Assembly: GCF_019968905.1 (NCBI RefSeq)
Contig: NZ_CP079946.1
Span: 2,852,001-2,916,000, forward strand
Source of the DNA: Corallococcus sp. EGB
GTDB lineage: Bacteria > Myxococcota > Myxococcia > Myxococcales > Myxococcaceae
DNA length: 64,000 nucleotides
Direction: 5' to 3'
Part shown: in pieces, positions 50,695 through 59,700 of the stretch
Position numbering within the stretch: the first letter of the stretch is position 1
How the letters are laid out: every line of letters begins with the position of its first letter
Translations under genes and position numbers: made by a program
Notes under the pieces: model-generated
What the model was told of the DNA's origin: nothing
What the model saw: the letters and a program-made list of their open reading frames with translations, nothing else
Databases searched by the model: none

Positions 50695-50746
50695 CCGTTT
50701 CAGGTGTGCGGGATGCGGCCTGAAGCAAACCGGGCGGGATGCCCGG
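50621..50746. repeat. Duplicated 16-base hairpin around the scaffold gene end
   Basis: CGGGCGGGATGCCCGG occurs at 50621-50636 (inside the scaffold gene) and at 50731-50746 (in the gap before the capsid gene), each forming a CGGGC/GCCCG hairpin with loop GGGAT. The second copy could be a transcription or processing signal controlling the capsid gene; the gap 50695-50862 has no gene. Confidence 0.4.
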
Positions 50747-50862
50747 ACGCAGCCACTCTCTTTCCAAACCAGACGCGTCCACAGGGCTTTCCCCAGCCCT
50801 CGCCGTAGCGCGTCCGCCCACCCGTCTTCTTTTCCCTCTCACACGAGGAAGAAAGCCTTTCC

Positions 50863-51780
50863 ATGCCTTCCGTCATCCTTTCCGAGGCGGCCAAGCTGTC
50901 GAACAACGACCTGGTCTCCGGCATCATCGAGAACATCGTCACGGTGGACCGCTTCTTCGAAGTCCTCCCCTTCGAGCCCGTCGAGGGCCCCGCAGCCGTC
51001 TACAACCGGGAGAACGTCCTGGGCGACGTGCAGATGCTCGGCGTCGGCGGCACCATCTCCGCGAAGGCGGCCACCACCTTCACCCAGGTGACGAGCCCCC
51101 TGAAGCGCATCGTCGGCGACGCCGAGGTGGACAACTTCATCGAGGCCACGCACTCGGACACGACGGACCAGCTCGCCGTGCAGGTGGCCGGCAAGGCGAA
51201 GGCGGTGGGCCGGAAGTACTCCAGCCTCCTCATCAACGGGACGGGGGCCAACGACGAGTTCGTGGGCCTGCTCGGCCTCGTCAGCGCCGGCCAGACGCTG
51301 ACGGCGGGCGCCAACGGCGCGCCGGTCTCCTTCGATTTGCTGGACGAACTGCTGGACGCGGTGAAGGCGAAGGACGGGAAGGTGGACTTCCTGATGATGC
51401 ACGCGCGCACCATCCGCTCGTTGAAGGCGCTGCTGCGCGGCCAGGGTGGCGCCGGTATCGTCGAGACGCTGAAGCTGCCGAGCGGCGAGGAGGTGCTGGA
51501 GTACGAGAACGTCCCCATCTTCCGCAACGACTGGATGCCCATCAATCAGACGCAGGGCAGCAGCACGACGTCCACCAGCATCATCGCGGGCTGCCTGGAT
51601 GACGGCACCCGGCGCGTGGGCATCTCCGGCCTGCACGCCAAGAAGGCCATGGGCATCCAGGTGAAGAGCATCGGCGAGTCCGAGACGAAGGACGAGTCCA
51701 TCACCCGCGTGAAGTTCTACTGCGGGCTGGCCTGCTACAGCGACCTCGCGCTCGCTGTAGCGAAGGGCATCACCAACTAG
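50863..51780 (+). CDS. Major capsid protein (HK97 fold)
   Basis: 305 residues, with GAGGAAG just before the ATG. TVDRFFEVLPFEPVEG, FTQVTSPLKRIVGDAEVDNF, YSSLLINGTGANDEFVGLLG, VDFLMMHARTIRSLKALLRG and a late GISGLHAKKAMGIQVKSIG match HK97-fold capsid proteins of siphoviruses. No N-terminal delta domain is fused, consistent with a separate scaffold gene upstream. It is translated from the strongest ribosome site in the late region. Confidence 0.9.
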   Translation: MPSVILSEAAKLSNNDLVSGIIENIVTVDRFFEVLPFEPVEGPAAVYNRENVLGDVQMLGVGGTISAKAATTFTQVTSPLKRIVGDAEVDNFIEATHSDTTDQLAVQVAGKAKAVGRKYSSLLINGTGANDEFVGLLGLVSAGQTLTAGANGAPVSFDLLDELLDAVKAKDGKVDFLMMHARTIRSLKALLRGQGGAGIVETLKLPSGEEVLEYENVPIFRNDWMPINQTQGSSTTSTSIIAGCLDDGTRRVGISGLHAKKAMGIQVKSIGESETKDESITRVKFYCGLACYSDLALAVAKGITN

Positions 51781-51902
51781 CAGTGGCGGGCACAGGGCTG
51801 GGAGGGGACGCCGCGCGCGTCCTCCCGGGCCAGTGTGCCCCCGCGCTGCACCTCTCAACCTCTCGGCCGGCGCTCGCTGGCCGCCTTCCCTAGGAGTACT
51901 TC

Positions 51903-52346
51903 GTGGCTGCGAATCGTTTCGTGGAAGTGGAACTGGTGGGCCCGCGGGCGGGGACGTCGTGCGTCCTCGCGGGCTTCGAATTCGTGGGCGGCGTGGCGCG
52001 GGTGCCGGCGGAAGCGCAGTCCGCGCTGGACATCCTGGCGACGTACCACTCGGCGTACCCGCGCGACTCGCGGGACTTCGAGGCTGCCCAGGCGAAGTGG
52101 GAGGAGCACCAGCGCAAGGGCGGCTCCGCGGGCGAGACGTCCAGCGCGAAGGAGGTGGCGCGCGCCCGCGAGGCGATGGAGGACCTCCAGGCCGAACTGG
52201 AGGCTTCGCGTCGTGAGCGCGAGGAGCTGGCGGCCCGGCTGGCGCGGGCGGAGGCGCTGAAGGCCACCGGCACCGCGGCGGCCCCCGAGGCGCCCGCCAC
52301 CGACGCACAGGAGAAGGCGCCTAAGGCCGGCAAGGCGGCGAAGTAG
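51903..52346 (+). CDS. Hypothetical head protein
   Basis: 147 residues, GTG start with TAGGAG 8 bases upstream. RFVEVELVGPRAGTSCVLAG and LDILATYHSAYPRDSRDF open a small beta/alpha fold; the rest is coiled coil (EDLQAELEASRREREELAAR) and an Ala-rich tail. Located between capsid and connectors, so likely a head decoration or assembly protein. Family not recognised. Confidence 0.6.
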   Translation: MAANRFVEVELVGPRAGTSCVLAGFEFVGGVARVPAEAQSALDILATYHSAYPRDSRDFEAAQAKWEEHQRKGGSAGETSSAKEVARAREAMEDLQAELEASRREREELAARLARAEALKATGTAAAPEAPATDAQEKAPKAGKAAK

Positions 52347-52367
52347 CCCGCGCGCGAGGACCTGCCC

Positions 52368-52859
52368 ATGGCGCTCGACACCACCCCTGGCGGCCCGCTC
52401 GCCGACTCCTACTGCGACGTCGCGGAGGCGGACGCCTACCACGCGGCGCGCGGCCACAACGACGCCTGGGGCGCCGCTGACGTGGCGGCGAAGGAGCGGC
52501 ACCTGAAGTGGGCCACGTCCGTCCTGGACTCCCGCTGCGAGTGGGTGGGCGCGCGCGCCGGCGCGGAGCAGTCCCTGGCCTGGCCGCGCCGGGGCGTGGT
52601 GCTGGACGGGTGCCCGCTGGCGGCCGACACCGTCCCCCGGCGGGTGAAGTCCGCAGTGGCGGAGTTCGCCTTCCGGCTGCTGGGCGAGGACTGGACAGCC
52701 GGCCTCGGGCCCGTGGTGGACGAGGGCGTGACGGTGGGCCCGCTGAAGACGTCGAAGGAGACGCACCGGCCCATCCCCTCCCAGGTGCTGGCGCTGTTGG
52801 CGCCCCTCGTCCAGGGAAGCGCCAGCGGCATCCGCGTCCACACCACGGTGCGCGGATGA
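52368..52859 (+). CDS. Head-tail connector protein (DnaT-like fold)
   Basis: 163 residues. SYCDVAEADAYHAARGHNDA, then ERHLKWATSVLDSRCEWVG and LAWPRRGVVLDG match the phage DnaT_2-like connectors that follow the capsid gene in many siphoviruses. It is the adaptor between portal and stopper. Stop overlaps the next ATG. Confidence 0.75.
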   Translation: MALDTTPGGPLADSYCDVAEADAYHAARGHNDAWGAADVAAKERHLKWATSVLDSRCEWVGARAGAEQSLAWPRRGVVLDGCPLAADTVPRRVKSAVAEFAFRLLGEDWTAGLGPVVDEGVTVGPLKTSKETHRPIPSQVLALLAPLVQGSASGIRVHTTVRG

Positions 52860-53242
52860 GCGCCCAGGCCGACAGGCTCGCCGCGAAGGCGCTGGCGCTG
52901 GTGAAGCGCTTCGGCCAGCAGGCCACCCTCACGCGGGCTGGGCCAGGCGCCTACGACGTGGCCACGGCGAAGGTGGTGGCGTCCACCGCGACGTACCCCG
53001 TCCAGGTGCTGGTGCAGGCGGACAGCAGCCAGGACAGGGAAGGGGACAGTTTCGCCGACGGCGGCACCGCCCGCGCGGACCGGCGGAAACTCCTCGTCGC
53101 GGCCGGCGGCCTACCGGTGGTGCCGGCGCCGGGCGACACCGTGGGTCCGCTGGAGGGCCGCACCTGGCGCGTGCTGCGGGCGGACCCTCCGACGCAACTG
53201 GGCGGTACCCCCATCCTCTTCACTCTCCGGGTGTCCGCATGA
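52856..53242 (+). CDS. Head-tail stopper/joining protein
   Basis: 128 residues. VKRFGQQATLTRAGPGAYD, RRKLLVAAGGLPVVPAPGDT and TWRVLRADPP give the beta-barrel pattern of small head-tail joining proteins (lambda FII / SPP1 gp16 position). ATG overlaps the connector stop by 4 bases. Confidence 0.7.
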   Translation: MSAQADRLAAKALALVKRFGQQATLTRAGPGAYDVATAKVVASTATYPVQVLVQADSSQDREGDSFADGGTARADRRKLLVAAGGLPVVPAPGDTVGPLEGRTWRVLRADPPTQLGGTPILFTLRVSA

Positions 53243-53658
53243 CGAAGGTGGACAGGCGCATCCGCAAGGGTGCCCGCTTCTCGAAACAGGTGCAGGCCTT
53301 CGCAAAGGCCACCGAGGCGAAAGCCAACGAGGTGGTGCGCAAGACGGCGCTGGGCATTCTGGCCAACGTCGTCACCGCCTCCCCGGTGGACACCGGGCGC
53401 TTCCGCGGCAACTGGCAGCTGGGCATCGCTGAGCGACCCTCCGGCACCGTGGAGGCGGAGGACAAGGACGGCAGCGGCACCGTCTCACGCGAGGGGCCGA
53501 AGCTGGAGAGGGTGAAGCTGGGCGACACCCTCTATGTCACCAACAACCTGCCCTACGGCCGCCGGCTGGAGTTCGGCTGGAGCGACCAGGCCCCAAAGGG
53601 CATGGTGCGCGTCACCCTCGCCAACGTGAATGAAATCCTCGAGGAGGCGGCGAAGTGA
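53239..53658 (+). CDS. HK97 gp10-like tail completion protein
   Basis: 139 residues. KTALGILANVVTASPVDTGR, FRGNWQLGI and NNLPYGRRLEFGWSDQAPKG, then MVRVTLANVNEILEEA, are diagnostic of HK97 gp10-like proteins that complete the tail-side interface. Coupled to neighbours by 4-base overlaps. Confidence 0.88.
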   Translation: MTKVDRRIRKGARFSKQVQAFAKATEAKANEVVRKTALGILANVVTASPVDTGRFRGNWQLGIAERPSGTVEAEDKDGSGTVSREGPKLERVKLGDTLYVTNNLPYGRRLEFGWSDQAPKGMVRVTLANVNEILEEAAK

Positions 53659-54074
53659 GCACCGTCCTCCTGGACATCCCCCGGGCGCTGGAGGCGCGAG
53701 CCGCGGAGGTGCTGGAGCCCGTGGTGGGGGCGGACAACATCGCCTTCCCCAACGTCCTCTTCGCGCCGAAGGAGGGCACGCCCTGGGCGCGGGTGGACCA
53801 CCTGCCCGCGCGCACGGCTGCCGCCGGGCTGGGCCAGGACGCCCAGACGCGCCACCCGGGCGTCTTCCAGGTGTCCCTCTTCTTCCTGCTGGGCGCGGGC
53901 GCCGGGGCCGCCAATGCCGCCGCCCAGGCCGTGTGCGACGGCTTCGCGCGCGGCACCTCGCTGCAGGCGGGCGCCACCGTTGTCCGCATTCAGTCCGCCT
54001 CCGCCGGGCCGGGCCTCCGCGAGGAGCCCTGGTGGATGCGTCCCGTTTCCGTCTTCTGGCTCGTCCACGCATAG
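53655..54074 (+). CDS. Tail terminator protein
   Basis: 139 residues. GADNIAFPNVLFAPKEGTPW, ARVDHLPART, GVFQVSLFFLLGAGAG and a final WWMRPVSVFWLVHA match tail terminators of the DUF4128/lambda U type, which cap the growing tail and join it to the head. Overlaps the completion protein gene by 4 bases. Confidence 0.78.
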   Translation: MSTVLLDIPRALEARAAEVLEPVVGADNIAFPNVLFAPKEGTPWARVDHLPARTAAAGLGQDAQTRHPGVFQVSLFFLLGAGAGAANAAAQAVCDGFARGTSLQAGATVVRIQSASAGPGLREEPWWMRPVSVFWLVHA

Positions 54075-54104
54075 CACCGTCGCCTAGCGCGACAGGAGAA
54101 ACCC

Positions 54105-55253
54105 ATGCCTTCCGCTTCCGGCCAGCGCACCGCGCTGCGCTTCACCCCCGAGGCCAGCTTCGGCGTCGCGGCCAGCACCACCTACAAGGCGCTGCGCTTC
54201 ACCAACACGGGCCTCAACCTCTCGAAGGCCAACTACCAGTCCAACGAGATTCGGGCCGACAGGCACCTCTCCGACTTGCGCCACGGCATGGTGAGTGTCG
54301 GCGGGGACATCGGCTTCGAGCTCTCCCTCGCCACCTTCGACGACCTCTTGGAGGCCGCCCTCAGCGGTACCTGGGCCACGGTCACCACCGGCAGCGTCTC
54401 CCTCGCCGCGGACGCGGCCACGGGCACCTTCGTGCGCACCGCCGGCAGCTTCCTCGCGGACGGCTTCCTGCCCGGGGACCAGGTGCTGGTGTCCGGCTTC
54501 GCGGAGGCCGGCAACAACGGCCGCGCGCGCGTCGAGGCCGTCACCGCCCTGGCCCTCACCGTGGACCTGGAGCTGGAGGACGACGTGGCCGCCGCCGGTC
54601 GCTCCGTGGAACTGGTGGGCCGCCGGCTGAAGTCCGGCACCGTCCTGAAGACGTTCTCCTTCGAGCGCGCCTTCACCGACATCAACCAGTACGCCCTCTA
54701 CCGCGGCTGCGCGGTGGACAGCCTGAAGCTCTCCATCAAGCCGGAGGAGATCATCACCGGCACCTTCACGCTGTTGGGCAAGGACATGCAGATGGCCACG
54801 GCGTCCCACGCGGCCACCGTCACGCCCCCGGGCACCAACAGCCCCTTCGACGCCTTCACCGGCAGCCTGCGCGAGGGCGGCCAGCTGGTGGCCAACGTTA
54901 CCTCCCTGGACCTGGACATCACCAACGGGCGCTCCACCAAGGGCGTCATCGGCCAGCGCTCCGCCACGGAGATTCACGAGGGGGGCTTTGGCGTGTCCGG
55001 CACCCTCTCGGCGTACTTCATGGGGCAGGAGCTGCTCGCGAAGTTCCTCGACGAGGCCGAGTCCTCCCTGGAGGTGGTGCTGCTGGACGTGAACGGGACG
55101 GACTTCCACACCCTCCGGATTCCCCGCCTCAAGTACACGGGCGGCGAGCTCGACAACCCGAAGGAAGGGCCCGTCCAGGTGTCCATGCCCTTCACGGCGC
55201 TGCTGGACCCGGTGTCCGGCGCCTCCATCCTCTACCAGCGCAGCAACGCGTAG
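54105..55253 (+). CDS. Major tail tube protein
   Basis: 382 residues with AGGAGA 8 bases before the ATG. It begins ALRFTPEASFGVAASTTYKA and includes RADRHLSDLRHGMVSVGGDI and FDDLLEAALSGTW, the tube-protein pattern. It is longer than lambda V (246) because of an inserted beta domain near residues 95-170 (GSFLADGFLPGDQVLVSGF). Hundreds of copies form the hollow tail. Confidence 0.85.
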   Translation: MPSASGQRTALRFTPEASFGVAASTTYKALRFTNTGLNLSKANYQSNEIRADRHLSDLRHGMVSVGGDIGFELSLATFDDLLEAALSGTWATVTTGSVSLAADAATGTFVRTAGSFLADGFLPGDQVLVSGFAEAGNNGRARVEAVTALALTVDLELEDDVAAAGRSVELVGRRLKSGTVLKTFSFERAFTDINQYALYRGCAVDSLKLSIKPEEIITGTFTLLGKDMQMATASHAATVTPPGTNSPFDAFTGSLREGGQLVANVTSLDLDITNGRSTKGVIGQRSATEIHEGGFGVSGTLSAYFMGQELLAKFLDEAESSLEVVLLDVNGTDFHTLRIPRLKYTGGELDNPKEGPVQVSMPFTALLDPVSGASILYQRSNA

Positions 55254-55296
55254 CCCGCGGCCTGCGCAGCCCTTTCCCCCTCACCAGGAGCACCTC

Positions 55297-55749
55297 ATGA
55301 GCACCGCCCCCGCCTCCGGCTTCGACCTCTCCAGCCTCATCCGCCACGACACCCTCACCGTGGACATCCTCCACCCCATCACCGGCCTACCCACGGGCAT
55401 GCGTGTGGAGGTGGCCAGCGCGGACTCGCCGCGCTACCGCGACGCCACGCGCGCCATCATCGAGAAGGCCACCGCCAGTGCGCCGCGCGCCGGCCGACGC
55501 GCCCGGCAGGAGTCGCCGCGGGACATGGAGGCCGACGCGCTGGAATTGCTGGTGGCCTGCACCGTCTCCTGGACGGGCGTCCTGGAGGGCGCGAAGGAAG
55601 TGCCCCTCACCCCGGACAACGCCCGGCGCCTCTTCACCGCCCACCCGTGGCTGCGTCGCCAGGTGGACGAGGCCATCTCGGACCGCGCGAGTTTTTTCGA
55701 GGAGAGGGCGAGCGCCTCCTCGACTTCGCCCGCCACGAATTTCGCCTGA
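55297..55749 (+). CDS. Tail assembly chaperone, short form (G-like)
   Basis: 150 residues. TLTVDILHPITGLPTGMRVE, ATRAIIEKA and ALELLVACTVSWTGVLEGAK match tail assembly chaperones that sit between tube and tape measure genes. The last 16 codons after the slippery site (SFFEERASASSTSPATNFA) are the unshifted end. The longer form is produced by a -1 shift at 55692-55698. It binds the tape measure protein during tail assembly. Confidence 0.8.
   Translation: MSTAPASGFDLSSLIRHDTLTVDILHPITGLPTGMRVEVASADSPRYRDATRAIIEKATASAPRAGRRARQESPRDMEADALELLVACTVSWTGVLEGAKEVPLTPDNARRLFTAHPWLRRQVDEAISDRASFFEERASASSTSPATNFA
55692..55698 (+). promoter_or_regulatory. TTTTTTC slippery heptamer for -1 ribosomal frameshift
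   Basis: In the zero frame the bases read T TTT TTC, the ideal X XXY YYZ form; after a -1 slip both tRNAs re-pair (TTT and TTT). The shifted frame then stays open to 56051. It is the only T run of six in the surrounding GC-rich genes. Confidence 0.75.
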
Positions 55750-56051
55750 GTCGCACCGACGCCGAGGGTGTCTCCGTGCGTGCCCACCTGGAGCAGGTGG
55801 AGCGCGCCACCGGGAAGCCTCCGCCGGAGTTGCTCGACGCGCCTCCGCTGCCCGACGCCCTTGCCCACGTGTGGGGGTGGTTCGCGGAGATGTCCAACGC
55901 CCGAGGCGCCGGCGCCTTCACTCTCAACCCCATTTCATTCCCGGACATCGAGGCCTGGGTGCGCCTCTCCGGCTACCGGCCCACGCCCTTCGAGGTGCAG
56001 ATGCTCCGCCGGCTGGATGAAGCGTTCCTAGTCGAAGTCTCGAAGAAGTAG
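55698..56051 (+). CDS. Tail assembly chaperone, frameshift extension (GT-like)
   Basis: 117 residues added after the -1 shift, giving a fusion of about 251 residues. The extension RGEGERLLDFARHEFRLSRT, then HVWGWFAEMSNARG and RPTPFEVQMLRRLDEAFL matches the T-type domain of lambda-like GT chaperones. No ATG in a good ribosome context precedes it, so it depends on the frameshift. The two products together recruit tube subunits to the tape measure. Confidence 0.75.
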   Translation, partial: RGEGERLLDFARHEFRLSRTDAEGVSVRAHLEQVERATGKPPPELLDAPPLPDALAHVWGWFAEMSNARGAGAFTLNPISFPDIEAWVRLSGYRPTPFEVQMLRRLDEAFLVEVSKK

Positions 56052-56080
56052 CGACGCTGGACGGGAGGGCGAAGGTGCAA

Positions 56081-56659
56081 TCAATTGCAGCGGTCACCCT
56101 CTTCCTTCCATTGCCTGAAGTCGTCGCTACGACACAGGACGAACACACATTCTTTGCTGACGTAAGAGCAGCAGGCGTGCGTTCCCTTCTCTGCACATCG
56201 CATCTGCTTCGCGTCCTTGTGCATGTCAGGAGCCTTTGCTGCCCACGAGGGCAGCTCGTGCGCAGGCGCGTCCTGTTCGGGTCCAGCCTGCAAATCGACG
56301 ATTGCGGCAGCCATGCCTCGAAGCTCGGAGACAGGCCTGGTCATCACGATGCCAGTGTCCCGGTCTCGAAGGCCTATGTGGGTGAACCCGTCTCGCTCCA
56401 TCTCCTCCTTGCCCGCATCAAGGCCCGGGAGCCCCTTCAGCATCGCCTCGCGGAGCTGAGCTGGGTCCTTTGTGCCGTAGTTCCGCACCAGAAGAAACGT
56501 AGTGTGCCGTTCTCCTGTCGCTTCCCAGTTCAGGTCGTCGCCTCCGTGCTTCTCATTCTCGCGTTGGACGCTGGCGATCCGTGCCTGCTCCATCTCCTTC
56601 TCCCGCCGGTTGCATGCGGAGAGGGACAGCAGGCCCATGAGGACGAGATGTGCGCGCAT
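56081..56659 (-). CDS. Predicted lipoprotein (cargo, possible superinfection exclusion)
   Basis: 192 residues. HLVLMGLLSLSACN is a type II signal peptide with lipobox LSAC. The mature part is hydrophilic, about 175 residues, with a beta-rich start (THIGLRDRDTGIVMTRPVSE) and Cys-rich end (CAEKGTHACCSYVSKECVFV). Codon use is less GC-rich than the late operon and orientation is opposite. It lies directly before the tape measure gene, where lipoprotein exclusion genes of lambda-like phages can sit (the Ltp lipoprotein of phage TP-J34 blocks DNA injection by binding a tape measure). Homology to Ltp is not visible, so this is context only. Confidence 0.65.
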   Translation of the reverse strand: MRAHLVLMGLLSLSACNRREKEMEQARIASVQRENEKHGGDDLNWEATGERHTTFLLVRNYGTKDPAQLREAMLKGLPGLDAGKEEMERDGFTHIGLRDRDTGIVMTRPVSELRGMAAAIVDLQAGPEQDAPAHELPSWAAKAPDMHKDAKQMRCAEKGTHACCSYVSKECVFVLCRSDDFRQWKEEGDRCN

Positions 56660-56766
56660 GGCCTGAAGCCGACCACAAGCTGCTGCTCGTCGCCACTGGG
56701 CATGTCCGCCAGGGTGCCGGTTGACCCTGTCATTCCCAACTTCACCTGCAGCAATCAAGGATCATC

Positions 56767-59700
56767 ATGTCCGGCGGCTTCGACCTGGCTGAGCTGAGCA
56801 TCCGCATCGACACGTCCGACGCGAAGGAGGCCGTCACGACGCTGGGCGGCGTGGAAGCGGCTGCCGAGAAGACGGAGCGGAAGACAACGGGCTTGGAGTC
56901 GGCGACCGAGGCCCTCAGCAAGGCATTCGCCCAGGCGACGCGGAGCCTGGGCAGCACGACGAAGGCGCTGGCCGACATTCGGGCCGCCACCTCGCACCTC
57001 TCCGTGCTGGAGCAGTCCGCCGCGAAGATTCAAGCGGCCTTTACAGCGACGGCGACGGCGACGGGGGCCCTAGAGGCCCAGTTTATGTCCCTCGGAGGCG
57101 CAGCTGGGAAGCTTCAGGCGGCGCTGGCGGACACGTCCGCGCTGTCGCGCTTCCTCGGGCACGTGGAATCCCTCAACAAGCGCTTCGACGAGATGGGGAA
57201 GCAGAAGGAGGGGGCGGCGGACGCGCTCCGCAAGGTGAAGGAGGAGGCCGCGAAGGCCGAGCCCCCGGTGAGCAAGTTCGCGGACGGGATGAAGAGCCTG
57301 GTGGGCCAGTTTCTCGGCGTCGCGGCGGCCGGAGCGGCCATCAAGAGCGCCACGGAAGAGGCGCTTCGCTTCTCGACGGCCATGGCCCAGGTGTCCACAG
57401 TGCTCGAGCAGGATCAACTCGGGATGATGGACTCCCTCACCGCGAAGGTGAAGGAGCTTGGCAACCAGTTCGGTCGTACACCTACGGACCAGGCCGGGGC
57501 CCTCTACGAAATCCTCAGCGCGGGTGCGAGCGACGCAGCGAAGGCTACGGAGCTGCTCACCGTGTCCAACAAGCTGGCCATCGGCGGCGTGACGGACGTG
57601 AGGACGGCAGCGGACGGCCTGACGGGCGTCATGGCCAGCTACGGGAGCCAGCTGCGCAACGTCACCCAGGCTGCGGACATGATGTTCGTCTCTGCGGCGG
57701 ACGGGAAGACGAGCATTGAGGAGTTGGCGCGATTCATCGGCCGAGTGGCCCCCATTGCCTCCCAGACGGGCGTCAGCCTCGCGGAGTTGCTCGCGGCCAC
57801 GGGCGCTCTCACGAAGAACAACATCCAGACGTCTACATCCATGGAGGGCCTGCGGGCCATCATCGCCGCTGTCGCGAAGCCGTCCCACGACGCGGCGAAG
57901 CTCGCGGATGCGCTCGGCCTGGAGTTCTCAATCACCGCACTGAAGGCCAAAGGACTCGCCGGTTTCCTCCAGGACGTGAATGAGAAGACGGAAGGCAGCA
58001 CCGAGGAGATGGCCATGCTCTTCGGTGGCGTGGAGGCTCTGCTGCCCGCGATGACGCTCACCGGCACCGCGTCCGCTGACTTCGCGGCGTCGCTGAAGCA
58101 CATGGAAGATTCCGCCGGGCGTACCGAGGCGGCTTTTCAGAAGATGGCCTCGACACCGCAGTTTGCCCTGGATCAGCTCCGGGCCCGCTTCGCGGAGCTC
58201 CAGGGCGAGGTAGGTGGCGACATCCTCTCAGCGGCAGAGCCGGCCATCCGGGGACTGACCGAGAACTTCGACACAGCAACCACTGCGGTGAAGTTCTTCG
58301 GGGAAGCGCTCGTTGTAGTGGCCGCCATGCGTGGTGCGGCGTGGGCGCAGGAGTGGGTGAAGGGCCTGATGTCGAAGGTCACGGCGCTCAACCAGGCGCG
58401 TGAATCCGCGACGAACGCTGCGCTTGCCGAAGCGAAGTACACACGCTCCGCCGACGAGAGCCGTATCGCCGCCCTGCGCTCGGCGCAAGCCATGCTGGAG
58501 AAGAAGTACGCGGCCCTGCAGGCCTCCGCGGCGGTTGAGGGCGGCCTGATGTCCGCGACGAAGAAGGCAACCCTGGCTTCCACCGAACTGGCCCTCGCGA
58601 AGGTGAAGGAGGCTGCGGCCATTGAGGGTGCTTCCGTGGCAGCGCGCGCCGGGAAGGCGGCGCTGGATTTCATGGGGGGGCCGATTGGCATCGTCACGGG
58701 CGCGCTCACGCTCGCCGTCGCGGCCTTCCATGAACTCGGTCGCGCCGCTGACGAGGCTCGTGAGAAGACGCGCCAATTCGCACAGGAATCAGGCTCGAAC
58801 GCGAGCCGAGGAAGTCAAATCGTCATTGAGTTGCTGAAGGAAACCCGGGCTCTCCAGGACCAGACCCGGGCAGCAACCGCGCTCAACATCGCGAAGGCGG
58901 AAATGGCCACGCTCGGTGGGAGGTATCAAGACCTGCTCACCGACGAGGTGGACAGCGTCGCGAAGCTGTCGGCCGTCTACGAGAAGCTGACGCGTGAGGA
59001 CCTCGCCAATGCCAGGGCCGAAGTGGCGCGTCTGGCTGAGGAGGTGAAGAAGAAGCAGAACCTGATCATGACGGTGAACTACCGATGGGGGCTCGCCGAC
59101 ATCAAAGACTTCACCCGTGCTCGTAAGGACCCCAGGTTCGCACCGCAGATTGAGGAGAAGCTCGTCCCGCTTGAGAAGGACCTTGCCGCGCAACAGCAGC
59201 GCGTCGCGGACATTGAGAAGGGACTCCAGCGGCTGAAAGAGGCTCGATTGGAAGAGGCGAAGGCGAACGCTGCCGGCGCCGACGCGAGAGCCGCGAACAC
59301 GAAGGAGTCCCTCAAAGAGGCCGCGCAGGAGGAGAAGGCGCGCGAGAAGCTGCTCAAGCGCCAAGAGCAGTGGCTCATGAACCTGGAGGAGGAAGCACGT
59401 ACCCTCGGCAAGACGAAGGACGAGGCAAAGGAGCTCTCCGACGAGTACCGCTCGCTGAAGGACCCGAAGATGATCGCGCGGGCGGACGCGGCCATCGCCC
59501 AGTTGGAGGCTATTCGGAAGCAGAAGGAGGAGACGGAGAAGCTGAAGAAGGCGGAGGAGGAGCGGAAGCGGGTGCTGCAGGAGCTCGGCCGGGAGTTGGG
59601 CAACCAGGATGCGACGAAGTACGCCCAGGCCCAGAAGCTTCTTCGGGAGGAATTGGATGCGGGGCGGTTGACGCTGAAGGACTACAACACGCAGCTCACG

